Below, in pieces: positions 46,041-54,470 of a DNA stretch of 64,000 bases. Within the stretch, counting starts at the first letter, position 1; each line of letters starts with the position of its first letter. The position numbers and the translations under genes are program-made. Origin of the DNA: Microbacterium sp. Root53 (lineage in GTDB: Bacteria > Actinomycetota > Actinomycetes > Actinomycetales > Microbacteriaceae); assembly GCF_001426925.1 (NCBI RefSeq), contig NZ_LMFR01000022.1, forward strand, positions 122,329 through 186,328, written 5' to 3'. The notes under the pieces were generated by a model, which was not told the origin of the DNA, did not search any database, and saw only the letters and a list, made by a program, of their open reading frames with translations.

Positions 46041-47477
46041 TCAGCGCCAGTCGATCTCGGGGCTGCGGTGGAACGCGATCGCCGCCTCGGCCCATGCCGG
46101 TCCGAGGCCCGCGACGCGCTCGCGGAACGACTCCCATGTGCGCTGCTCGGTGCCGGCGGGGGCCGACCATCCGGCCTCAGCCGCCGAACCCACGCGCGGG
46201 AACATCAGGGTGTCGATGTCCGCGAGGTCCGCGACGGTCTCGCTCCACAGGCATGCTTCGACGCCCAGGATCGCCGACTCCGGCACATCCGGGATCACGG
46301 CCGCCGGGTCCCACGCGTACGAGCGCTCGACGCTGGTCGGGCCGTCGGCCCAGGTCAGCCCGATGCGCGTCTCGGCGTCGTACTTCATGTCGAGGTAGAT
46401 CGCGTCGGCGGGCGACAGGATGAGCCGGCCGCCGCGCTCGACGAACGCGCGGGCGCGCTCGGCCTGCTCGTTGCCTGGCGTGCGGAAGCCCCAGTACTGC
46501 GCGACGGAACCGCGCGGCAGGTCGGCGGCGCTCGCCTCGTGCCACGCGATCGGGGTCTTGCCGTTCTCGGCGACGATGCCCGCCGCGAGCTTCACGACCG
46601 CGCCGAAGTCGGCGGGGTCGGTGCCGAGCGCCTCGTCGCCGCCGAAGTGCAGGTAGGGGCCGGGCGTCGCGGCGGCGATCTCGCCGAGCACGTCGCGCAG
46701 GAGATCCTCGAGGCCCTCGGCGTCGCGCCGCAGCGACGAGAAGCCCACCGCCGTGCCCGTGTACGGCGAGCCGGCCTCGGGCAGCCCGCCGCCGGACTCC
46801 TCGGCGGCGCGGCGCACCTCGTCCGTGATCACGGGGTCGGCGACGAGCTCCGGGTGACTGAGGCCGACGGCGTGCGTGTGGCCGGGCAGGTCGAACTCGG
46901 GCACCACGATCATGTGGCGGGTGGCGGCGTAGTCGACGATGCGCCGCCAGTCCTCGAGCGTGTAGGAGCCGCCGGGGCCGCCGCCCAGCTCGCTGCCCGA
47001 GCCGTGCTCGGCGAGCTCGGGATGCGAACGCAGCTGCAGCCGCCAGCCCTGGTCGTCGGTGAGGTGCAGGTGCAGCGCGTTGAGCTTGAGCGACGCGGCG
47101 CGGTCGATCACGGCCTCGACCGTCTCGACCGGATGGAAGTGCCGCACGACGTCGAGCATCAGCCCGCGGTAGGCGAACCGCGGGGCGTCGCGGATCTCGA
47201 CCGCCGGCAGCAGCGGGCCCTGCTCGTCGAACTCGATCAGCTGCGCGAGGGTCTGCCGCGCGTAGAACGCGCCCGCCTGCGTGGAGGTCTCGACGCGCAC
47301 GCCGTTCGCGCTCACGAGCAGCAGGTATCCCTCGAACCCGTGCCCCTCGGCGAACGTGAGCTCCGCCCGATCCGCCAGCCGGTCGGCGATCTCGCGCCGT
47401 GACCCCGGTGCGGTCCGCAGCGGCGGGCCCTCGACGACGGTCACGGATGCGGGCCACGGCAGCAGTGCGAGAGGCAT
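46041..47477 (-). CDS. Beta-N-acetylhexosaminidase (GH20)
   Basis: A 478-residue glycosidase. The N-terminal GH20b-like domain precedes a TIM barrel with APRFAYRGLMLDVVRHF, and the catalytic Asp-Glu pair lies in YLHFGGDEALG. It removes terminal GlcNAc (or GalNAc) from chitin oligomers or glycans. No signal peptide is visible, so it may act in the cytosol on imported oligosaccharides. It is divergent from nagB, which converts the downstream product. Confidence 0.92.
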   Translation of the reverse strand: MPLALLPWPASVTVVEGPPLRTAPGSRREIADRLADRAELTFAEGHGFEGYLLLVSANGVRVETSTQAGAFYARQTLAQLIEFDEQGPLLPAVEIRDAPRFAYRGLMLDVVRHFHPVETVEAVIDRAASLKLNALHLHLTDDQGWRLQLRSHPELAEHGSGSELGGGPGGSYTLEDWRRIVDYAATRHMIVVPEFDLPGHTHAVGLSHPELVADPVITDEVRRAAEESGGGLPEAGSPYTGTAVGFSSLRRDAEGLEDLLRDVLGEIAAATPGPYLHFGGDEALGTDPADFGAVVKLAAGIVAENGKTPIAWHEASAADLPRGSVAQYWGFRTPGNEQAERARAFVERGGRLILSPADAIYLDMKYDAETRIGLTWADGPTSVERSYAWDPAAVIPDVPESAILGVEACLWSETVADLADIDTLMFPRVGSAAEAGWSAPAGTEQRTWESFRERVAGLGPAWAEAAIAFHRSPEIDWR

Positions 47478-47484
47478 GTGCGCG

Positions 47485-47490
47485 ACGCTA
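47485..47490 (-). promoter_or_regulatory. -10 box of the hexosaminidase gene (leaderless)
   Basis: On the minus strand TAGCGT ends 8 bases before the ATG at 47477. Confidence 0.45.
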
Positions 47491-47583
47491 ACACCGGCGC
47501 GCGAGGCGCAGCAGGGGGTTGCGCGGCGGCTTGCGTTCGATCATCCGGACGGCCGCGAACGGGACACGCGTGCGCCTCCGCCC

Positions 47584-47589
47584 TAGGAT
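47584..47589 (+). promoter_or_regulatory. -10 box of nagB
   Basis: TAGGAT lies 60 bases before ATG 47649. The gene has a leader with a purine-rich AAAGAGA site. No match to the DasR operator consensus was seen in 47478-47648. Confidence 0.35.
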
Positions 47590-47648
47590 CGGGGCGTGCG
47601 CGCCGGGCGCTCGGCTCGCGTCATCCCCACCCGAAAGAGACGTGCTGC

Positions 47649-48428
47649 ATGGCTGAGATCGTCATCGTCCCGAACAAGACCGCCGCCGGAGAGCTCGTCG
47701 CCGACGAGATCGCGAAGCTCATCGCGCGCCGCCCCGACGCCGTCCTCGGCCTGGCCACCGGATCGACGCCGCTCCCGGTCTACGAGGCCCTGCGCCCGCG
47801 CCTCGAGGGCGTGGACCTGTCGCAGGTGCGCGGCTTCGCCCTGGACGAGTACGTCGGCATCGACCCGGCGCACCCCGAGAGCTACCGCTCGGTCATCACG
47901 CGCGAGGTCGTCGATCCCCTCGGCCTGGACCCCGCCCGCATCCGCGTGCCGGACGGCTCGCTCGAGGGCATCGAGCACCACGGCGAGGACTACGAGGCCG
48001 CCATCGCGGAGGCCGGCGGCGTCGACCTGCAGATCCTCGGCATCGGCACCGACGGCCACATCGGCTTCAACGAGCCCGGCTCGTCGTTCGCGTCGCGCAC
48101 GCGCGTCAAGACCCTGACGCAGCAGACCCGCGAGGACAACGCCCGCTTCTTCGACTCGATCGACGACGTGCCGATGCACTGCATCACGCAGGGCCTCGGC
48201 ACCATCCTCGAGGCGCGTCACCTCGTGCTGCTCGCGTTCGGCGAGGGCAAGGCCGAGGCGGTCGCCGGCGCGGTCGAGGGTCCGGTCACGGCGTCGCTGC
48301 CCGGTTCGGCGATCCAGCTGCACCCGCACGTCACGGTCGTGGTCGACGAGGCGGCCGCCTCGCGCCTCGCGCACGCCGACTACTACCGCTACACCTACGC
48401 CAACAAGCCCGCCTGGCAGGGCCTGTAA
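47649..48428 (+). CDS. nagB: Glucosamine-6-phosphate deaminase
   Basis: A 259-residue enzyme turning glucosamine-6-phosphate into fructose-6-phosphate and ammonia. GLATGSTPLPVYEAL, GFALDEYVGI (catalytic Asp) and GIGTDGHIGFNEPGSSF are the family signatures. With the divergent hexosaminidase it forms part of an amino-sugar utilisation locus; nagA is not in the window. Confidence 0.97.
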   Translation: MAEIVIVPNKTAAGELVADEIAKLIARRPDAVLGLATGSTPLPVYEALRPRLEGVDLSQVRGFALDEYVGIDPAHPESYRSVITREVVDPLGLDPARIRVPDGSLEGIEHHGEDYEAAIAEAGGVDLQILGIGTDGHIGFNEPGSSFASRTRVKTLTQQTREDNARFFDSIDDVPMHCITQGLGTILEARHLVLLAFGEGKAEAVAGAVEGPVTASLPGSAIQLHPHVTVVVDEAAASRLAHADYYRYTYANKPAWQGL

Positions 48429-48439
48429 GCCGTACCCCC

Positions 48440-48585
48440 GGTCGTTGAGCGGAGTCGAAGCCCGCCCCGTGGTGGTTGAGCGAGCGAAGCGAGTCGAAAC
48501 CCGCTGAGCCTCCCCGCGGCGCACACCGTCGCGGGACGGTCCGGGCGGTTTCGACTCCTCGCTGGCGCTCGTCGCTCAACCACCA
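48440..48585. repeat. Three REP-like units after nagB
   Basis: Units at 48440-48460 (short GGTCGTTGAGCGG form), 48471-48502 (GGTTGAGCGAGC form) and 48547-48585 (inverse). The last two can pair across about 45 bases. Confidence 0.8.
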
Positions 48586-48602
48586 CAGGGGGGGCGACCC
48601 CC

Positions 48603-49967
<1,365 letters not shown>

Positions 49968-49970
49968 GGC

Positions 49971-50348
49971 TTACGCGGCCAGCTCGCGACGGCCGTGCAG
50001 CACGCCGATCACGACGCTGGCAACGCCGATGCCGAGGCCCAGCCACGGCTGACCGAGCGCCCACCAGGCGAGCGTCGCCGACAGGAACACCAGCAGTTCG
50101 ACGAGCGCCCGGATGAACGGGTGCACCGAGAACACGGCCTTGGGTGAGACGAACAGGGCCCACACCAGGATGGCGAGGGCGGGCGCGCCGAGGCCGAAGA
50201 CGATGTTCCACGGGAAGTCCCACGCCGCGAAGCCCCACACCGCGAGGCTCGCGATCGCCACCAGCTCCGACGCGAATCGCAGGATGTCGAGCACGGTGAT
50301 GCGGGGCGGACGCACGCCGGCCGTCGCCTCGGAAGCGTTGTGGGACAT
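49971..50348 (-). CDS. YrdB-family (DUF2568) membrane protein
   Basis: A 125-residue protein with four hydrophobic helices. ILRFASELVAIASLAVWGF and FSVHPFIRALVELLVF match the YrdB/DUF2568 family, of unknown function. It is in an operon with the GlcD-like oxidase. Confidence 0.83.
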   Translation of the reverse strand: MSHNASEATAGVRPPRITVLDILRFASELVAIASLAVWGFAAWDFPWNIVFGLGAPALAILVWALFVSPKAVFSVHPFIRALVELLVFLSATLAWWALGQPWLGLGIGVASVVIGVLHGRRELAA

Positions 50349-50355
50349 GGGTTCC

Positions 50356-50361
50356 AGTCTA
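50356..50361 (-). promoter_or_regulatory. -10 box of the YrdB-glcD-like operon (leaderless)
   Basis: On the minus strand TAGACT ends 8 bases before the ATG at 50348. Confidence 0.45.
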
Positions 50362-50378
50362 GGCGCGGGGCTTCAAGG

Positions 50379-50466
50379 CGTTTCGTCTCCGCTTCGCTCC
50401 GCTCAACGACCCGCGCATGTCCTCCGGTCGTTGAGCGGAGGCGACGAAGGAGCCGGAGACGAAACG
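50379..50466. repeat. Inverted pair of REP-like units
   Basis: Units 50379-50411 and 50426-50466 lie in opposite orientation with a 14-base spacer. Confidence 0.8.
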
Positions 50467-50473
50467 CCCGCGC

Positions 50474-50818
50474 TCAGTCCGCCGAGCGCGAGAACGGCTC
50501 GTCCGAGTCCGGCAGCTCCGACTGCGCGTACGAGCCGGCGTCCGCCGACTGGCCGTCGGCCGACTCCTGCGGCAGGCCGAACGACTTCTCCGCGTCCTCG
50601 TCGGACGAGTCCTCCACGAACGCCTCCTCCGAGGCCTCGTCGGCGAGGCGGTCGTCGGTGCGCTCGACGCCATAGCCCTCACTCGGATTCTGCGGAGACT
50701 CGCTGTCGGGCGGTCCCCACTGCTCGGCCTCGTCCTGCCGGCCGCGGTACTGCTCGTCCGGTCGCTCGACGCCGTACCCCTCGCGCGGGGTGTCCGCGTC
50801 CTGGTCGGGAGTGCTCAT
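50474..50818 (-). CDS. Small acidic repeat protein of unknown function
   Basis: A 114-residue, highly acidic, probably disordered protein. It contains the internal repeat EGYGVERPDEQ and EGYGVERTDDR about 34 residues apart. It begins MSTPDQD, like its three upstream neighbours (MSTYDD, MSTEEK, MSTTDD), but lacks their GPDDVxY motif. No enzyme or membrane motif is visible. Members of such families in actinobacteria are often induced by stress; that is a guess here. Confidence 0.6.
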   Translation of the reverse strand: MSTPDQDADTPREGYGVERPDEQYRGRQDEAEQWGPPDSESPQNPSEGYGVERTDDRLADEASEEAFVEDSSDEDAEKSFGLPQESADGQSADAGSYAQSELPDSDEPFSRSAD

Positions 50819-50941
50819 GTCGTCCCCTTCGTGTTCGCCCGGGGTCCGCCCGGGATCCGGCGGGGCGTGGCGCCCCGAGTCAAGGCACCGACGGGCGGGG
50901 AGAAGGAAGCGCCGTTTCGATCCCCGCCCGCCGGGCCGGTC

Positions 50942-51926
50942 TCACAGGCTGCTGCTCGTGCCGGGCTCGCCCTCGTCGACGTCCGTCGGGGCGCTGCCCG
51001 ACACGATCTGGCGCGAGAGCTGCTCGATCTGCTCGACGTCGGCGCTGATGCCCGCCTGGGTCAGCCGCTCCTCCAGCACGTGCTGCACCTCCGACTCCGC
51101 GAGGCGGTCGGTCCCGAGGTCGCCCTGCATCTGCACGACGATGCCCTGCACCTGCTGCGCGATCGTGGCGTCGTTGAGGTCCTGCCGCGTGCCCGGTCTG
51201 CACCCCGCTGCCGCCCGGGCCGACGGCATCCGGAACGCCCGCGATGCTCGGATCGGCCGAGCCGTGCTGGGTCGGGGCGTCCTCGACGGCCTGCGGGTCG
51301 GAGCCGGGCTCCGCCGCGGCATTGGCGCCCGACGGCTCGTAGCCCGACGGAGCGGCCTCGCCGCCGCCCGACGCCGCGTCGCTACCCGAGGCCGGGCCGA
51401 CGCCCGCGATGTCGTTCTGGCTCGAGCGCTCGACGTCGGGGCTCGAGGTGCCCTCGACGCTCACGCTGTCCACCGCCCCCGAGTCGGCGCCCTCGCGTCC
51501 GGCGGGCACCGTGCCCGCGGCGCCGCCGCCCGTGCCCTGCTCGGTCTCGGGGGCGTCCGGCGTCCATCCGTCGGTCGCGTGCGAGGGGTCCATGCCCTGC
51601 TCGAGGCTGCTGCCGCCGGTCGCATCCGGGGCGGCGAGCTCATCCGGATCCGGGCGGAAGTCGTCGGCGGGGTACGGCGTGGTGTCGACGTTGTCGCCCT
51701 CGTAGATCACGTCATCCGGGCCCGGTGCGAGGCCCGCCTCGCGGTCGGGCGAGGTGGTCAGCACGGGCCCGCCGAGGGCCTGGTCCTCGTTGATGATCGA
51801 GGCGCCGATCTGGTCCGACCGCTCCGGCACGTCCTCCCGGGTCAGATCGCCCTGGCCCTCCTCGCCGAGCTCCGCGTCGAGGGGGTCGGTGCCCTGGGTG
51901 TCGGGCTGGTCGTCGTACGTGCTCAT
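50942..51926 (-). pseudogene. Acidic GPDDVxY-family protein, frameshifted near the C-terminal domain
   Basis: From ATG 51926 the frame gives an acidic, Gly/Ser-rich protein with PGPDDVIYEGDNVDTTPYPADDFRPD. It leaves the conserved path near 51200. The conserved C-terminal domain (DLNDATIAQQVQGIVVQMQ to GEPGTSSSL) continues in another frame to 50942 and matches the neighbour at 52091 closely. One extra base would explain it. Repaired, the protein would have about 327 residues. It has an AGGAGG site and a shared promoter-like motif. The lesion may be biological or a sequencing error. Confidence 0.75.
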
Positions 51927-51967
51927 GTCCGCCTCCTGCTCGTGGATGGGATGGGTTCGAGCCCATC

Positions 51968-51994
51968 GTCCGCCGCAGTCGGCGCGCACTGAAC
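51968..51994 (-). promoter_or_regulatory. Shared promoter-like motif, gene at 51926
   Basis: On the minus strand GTTC, 16 bases, then GGCGGAC, 42 bases before the start. The same pair precedes the genes at 52738 and 53083. A GATGGG/CCCATC hairpin (51950-51967) lies just downstream. Confidence 0.45.
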
Positions 51995-52090
51995 GGGGTT
52001 GACGCGGGCGCGGGAGGGCCCTAGGCGCGGGTCCGCACGCCGTCGGGCGATCCCCGCGCCCGGCCCGGTCCCGGCGCCGGACGCCCGGGG

Positions 52091-52738
52091 TCACAGGCGC
52101 CGGCTGGCGCCCGGCTCCCCGTGCTCGACGTCGGTCGGCGCGGCCTCCGAGGTGATCTGCTCCACCAGCCGCTGGATCTCGTCGTCGTCCGCCTCGATGC
52201 CGGCCTGCGCGAGGCGCTCCTCGAGCACGTACTGCACTGCCTCCGGCGCGAGCCGGCGGGTGGCGAGATCGGCCTCCATCTGCACGATCAGGCCCTGCAC
52301 GCGCTGCGACGGCGTGGCGAGGTTGAGGTCCTCGCGCACGGCGCCGACGTGCGGGTGGATGACGTTGTGCACGTCGGCGGGGCCGTCGAGGTGGCCCGAG
52401 CGGCCGGCGGCGCGCGCGTCGGCGCCGGGGATGTACTCCTCGACGATCCGGCCGCTCTCGCCGATGCCGCTCGGCACCCAGTGGCCCGGGGCGTGCCGGG
52501 TGTCGGGCTCATCCACCTCGGCGGGGCGGTACTCCTCCGCGGAGTGCGGCATCGTGCCCATGTTCTCGCCGATGTACATCACGTCGTCGGGCCCGGGGTT
52601 GTGTCCCACGGGCGGCACCGGCGGGATCCCGGGCGGCAGGCCCGCCGCGGCCAGCCCGGCCTGCGTCTCGATCATGACCTCGTCGGGGTCGTCCCCGAAG
52701 CGGTGCGGTCGCCGTGCGTCCTTCTCCTCGGTGCTCAT
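52091..52738 (-). CDS. Acidic GPDDVxY-family protein with intact C-terminal helical domain
   Basis: A 215-residue protein. The N-terminal half contains PGPDDVMYIGENMGTMPHSAEEYRP. The C-terminal domain (about 130-205: DLNLATPSQRVQGLIVQMEADLATRRL, VQYVLEERLAQAGIEADDDEIQRL) is predicted helical. It shares its domain order with the frameshifted neighbour at 50942-51926, so the two are paralogues. The function is unknown. AGGAGGCGGAC precedes the ATG, as in two neighbours. Confidence 0.75.
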   Translation of the reverse strand: MSTEEKDARRPHRFGDDPDEVMIETQAGLAAAGLPPGIPPVPPVGHNPGPDDVMYIGENMGTMPHSAEEYRPAEVDEPDTRHAPGHWVPSGIGESGRIVEEYIPGADARAAGRSGHLDGPADVHNVIHPHVGAVREDLNLATPSQRVQGLIVQMEADLATRRLAPEAVQYVLEERLAQAGIEADDDEIQRLVEQITSEAAPTDVEHGEPGASRRL

Positions 52739-52780
52739 GTCCGCCTCCTGTTCGTGGTGGGGATGTGATGAGCTCTGCCT

Positions 52781-53083
52781 TCAGTGTCCGCCCTCCGGGT
52801 CGTGGATGGAACGGCCCGGCTGACCCCGGGTGTCCGCCGACGGCACGATCGTGTCGAGGTGGAACTCGCCGCCCTCGGTCCCGGTGGGCGTCCAGCGCCA
52901 GTGCGGACCCTCGCGCGGGTCGTCGTCGACCCACTCGCCCGGACGGAACGCATCGGCGGGGACGGGCAGGCCCCAATGTCGGGAGGAGCCGTAGTCCACG
53001 TCATCCGGGCCCGGCAGGTGGCGCTGGATGCGCTCAGGCGAGGTGAAGTAGTGGTCGTTGCGAGGGTCGTCCGTGGTGCTCAT
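52781..53083 (-). CDS. Short GPDDVxY-family protein
   Basis: A 100-residue protein with PGPDDVDYGSSRHWGLPVPADAFRPGEW, the family motif, and a Trp-containing middle section; it lacks the C-terminal helical domain of the two longer paralogues. It is the first of four tandem genes on this strand. AGGAGGCGGAC precedes its ATG. Function unknown. Confidence 0.7.
   Translation of the reverse strand: MSTTDDPRNDHYFTSPERIQRHLPGPDDVDYGSSRHWGLPVPADAFRPGEWVDDDPREGPHWRWTPTGTEGGEFHLDTIVPSADTRGQPGRSIHDPEGGH
52786..52812 (-). promoter_or_regulatory. Shared promoter-like motif, gene at 52738
   Basis: On the minus strand GTTC, 16 bases, then GGCGGAC, 48 bases before the start. It lies inside the 3' end of the preceding gene. 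Confidence 0.4.
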
Positions 53084-53122
53084 GTCCGCCTCCTGATGCG
53101 GAAGGGTCGGTTGGTCACCATC

Positions 53123-53148
53123 GTCCGCCCAATCGGGGGCGCCCGAAA
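53123..53148 (-). promoter_or_regulatory. Shared promoter-like motif, gene at 53083
   Basis: On the minus strand TTTC, 15 bases, then GGCGGAC, 40 bases before the start. Confidence 0.4.
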
Positions 53149-53225
53149 GGGGCTCGACCCTCGGTCAGCGAGCATCCGAACCGATGAATCGCGGCAGGAC
53201 ACGCCGCAATGTCCGGGATTCGTGT

Positions 53226-53293
53226 TAACGTCGAAGGACGACGAGCCGGTTACCGGAGCGTTGTCCGCCGGAGGCCCCGCATCGCGGGGCTTT
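53226..53293 (+). ncRNA. Candidate short non-coding transcript
   Basis: TAACGT at 53226-53231 could be a -10 box. It is followed by CCGG-TTA-CCGG (53246-53256) and then a compact hairpin GCCCCGC/GCGGGGC with loop ATC and a TTT tail (53274-53293), typical of an intrinsic terminator on the plus strand. No plus-strand gene needs this terminator. A transcript of about 55 bases would result. There is no expression evidence. Confidence 0.3.
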
Positions 53294-53300
53294 CGTGCTT

Positions 53301-54002
53301 CTACGGATCCCACCGTGAGGCGTGTCGGCAGATCGGCTGCAGGAGCTTCCAGAGGCGTTCCACCTCGCGTGCCGTCCGCGGATGCGTCTCGGTGTGAGCG
53401 TCCAGGCGTCGGTATAGGTAGACCGCCAGATCGGCGAGCTGGATGCCTGGAGACTCCGCTGAGGACCCGAACACGATCGGCATCTGGATCTGCGCAAGCC
53501 GACTCGAGCGCGATCCACCCGTCCCGTTCTGCTGGTACCAGGCGGCGCGCGCGATGTGATCCGCCTGATCCTGGATCTCGTCGGCGATCACGGTCACGAC
53601 ATCGCCACGCGAGCGCGCGAGGTCGTCGATTCGCTCGAGAAGGTGACGCAACGTCAGCTCGTGCGGGCGCTGCGGATACCGGTAACGCGCGTGCAGCCGG
53701 GGGATATCGACGCCTCGGATGATCAACGTCGCCGGCAGTCGGGCCATGCGGGTCAGGGCGTCGCGGTAGATCGCGAGCGCGGCGCGGGTCTTGCCGCGCA
53801 CTGGTTCCCATCCGCTGCGTCCGGTCATCAGCGCGTGAGCGTGGAACTCGATCTGGGCCTCGTCGACGCCGAACGTCTTCGCATACGCTCGAGCTTCCGT
53901 GAGCGCGCGGCTGACCGTGCCGAGGTGCTCTTCCTTCACGACGACGGCCGCCACGTAGTACCGGTCCGCAGTGTAGGACTCGTCGATGAAGGCGTAGAGC
54001 AC
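53301..54002 (-). CDS. DUF3800 protein
   Basis: A 233-residue protein of the DUF3800 family, an RNase H-like fold with conserved acidic residues: YAFIDESY at the N-terminus, VIADEIQDQADH in the middle and GIQLADLAVYLYRR near the end. A nuclease role is suspected but unproven, and many members lie near mobile or defence genes. The start is GTG 54002. It has a near-consensus promoter and lies about 2 kb from the restriction-modification genes. Confidence 0.85.
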   Translation of the reverse strand: MLYAFIDESYTADRYYVAAVVVKEEHLGTVSRALTEARAYAKTFGVDEAQIEFHAHALMTGRSGWEPVRGKTRAALAIYRDALTRMARLPATLIIRGVDIPRLHARYRYPQRPHELTLRHLLERIDDLARSRGDVVTVIADEIQDQADHIARAAWYQQNGTGGSRSSRLAQIQMPIVFGSSAESPGIQLADLAVYLYRRLDAHTETHPRTAREVERLWKLLQPICRHASRWDP

Positions 54003-54037
54003 GGGATGGCCCTACGCGTGGCCACCGACGCCTGGAC

Positions 54038-54066
54038 CCACTACCGGGCCTGACGCCGCGTGTCAA
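54038..54066 (-). promoter_or_regulatory. Near-consensus promoter of the DUF3800 gene
   Basis: On the minus strand TTGACA (54066-54061), a 17-base spacer and TAGTGG (54043-54038). This is the best -35/-10 pair noticed in the window. Confidence 0.65.
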
Positions 54067-54122
54067 CCGGTGGAAGTCGGTGCACTTGTTTCGCACACTA
54101 AATGCGGAGGTGGTGACTCACC

Positions 54123-54470
54123 ATGGACAACTATCGCCAACTCGAGCTCGTTCCCCTCGGTGAGGGGGCCTGGCGTGTGTGCGACCGCAGCGTGGCGTCG
54201 TGCGATGCAGCCAGTGTGATCGCGTACGTGGAGCAGATCCCGACGGACGACCACGAGCCGAGCTATGAGGCCGTGTGGGTGCAGGGCGCCCGCGGCACGA
54301 CCAGGCACACCTCGATGCAGAGCGTGCTGCTCATGGCCGCCGACCTGCTCGCCGCGAGCGCGAGCCGCGCCGAGCGACCCAAGCCGATCGCGCACTTCCC
54401 GCCCGGCGGACGCCGCGGGGTCTCGCGCGCGGCCACCCAGCCGCCGCTCGCGGCCGCGGGAGCCGGATGA
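54123..54470 (+). CDS. Unknown small protein coupled to a Rieske/FAD oxidoreductase
   Basis: A 115-residue protein with no recognised domain. Its first 85 residues look globular (ELVPLGEGAWRVCDRSVA, YVEQIPTDDHEPSYEAVW), and the last 30 are basic, Pro/Ala-rich and probably disordered. GGAGG lies before the ATG. The stop overlaps the next start (ATGA), so it is translated with the oxidoreductase and may assist it. Confidence 0.65.
   Translation: MDNYRQLELVPLGEGAWRVCDRSVASCDAASVIAYVEQIPTDDHEPSYEAVWVQGARGTTRHTSMQSVLLMAADLLAASASRAERPKPIAHFPPGGRRGVSRAATQPPLAAAGAG

Noticed and set aside
51950..51967. tRNA-like T-arm sequence GGGTTCGAGCCC
   Set aside because: No cloverleaf can be built around it; it is a short palindrome in the leader of the acidic-protein gene.
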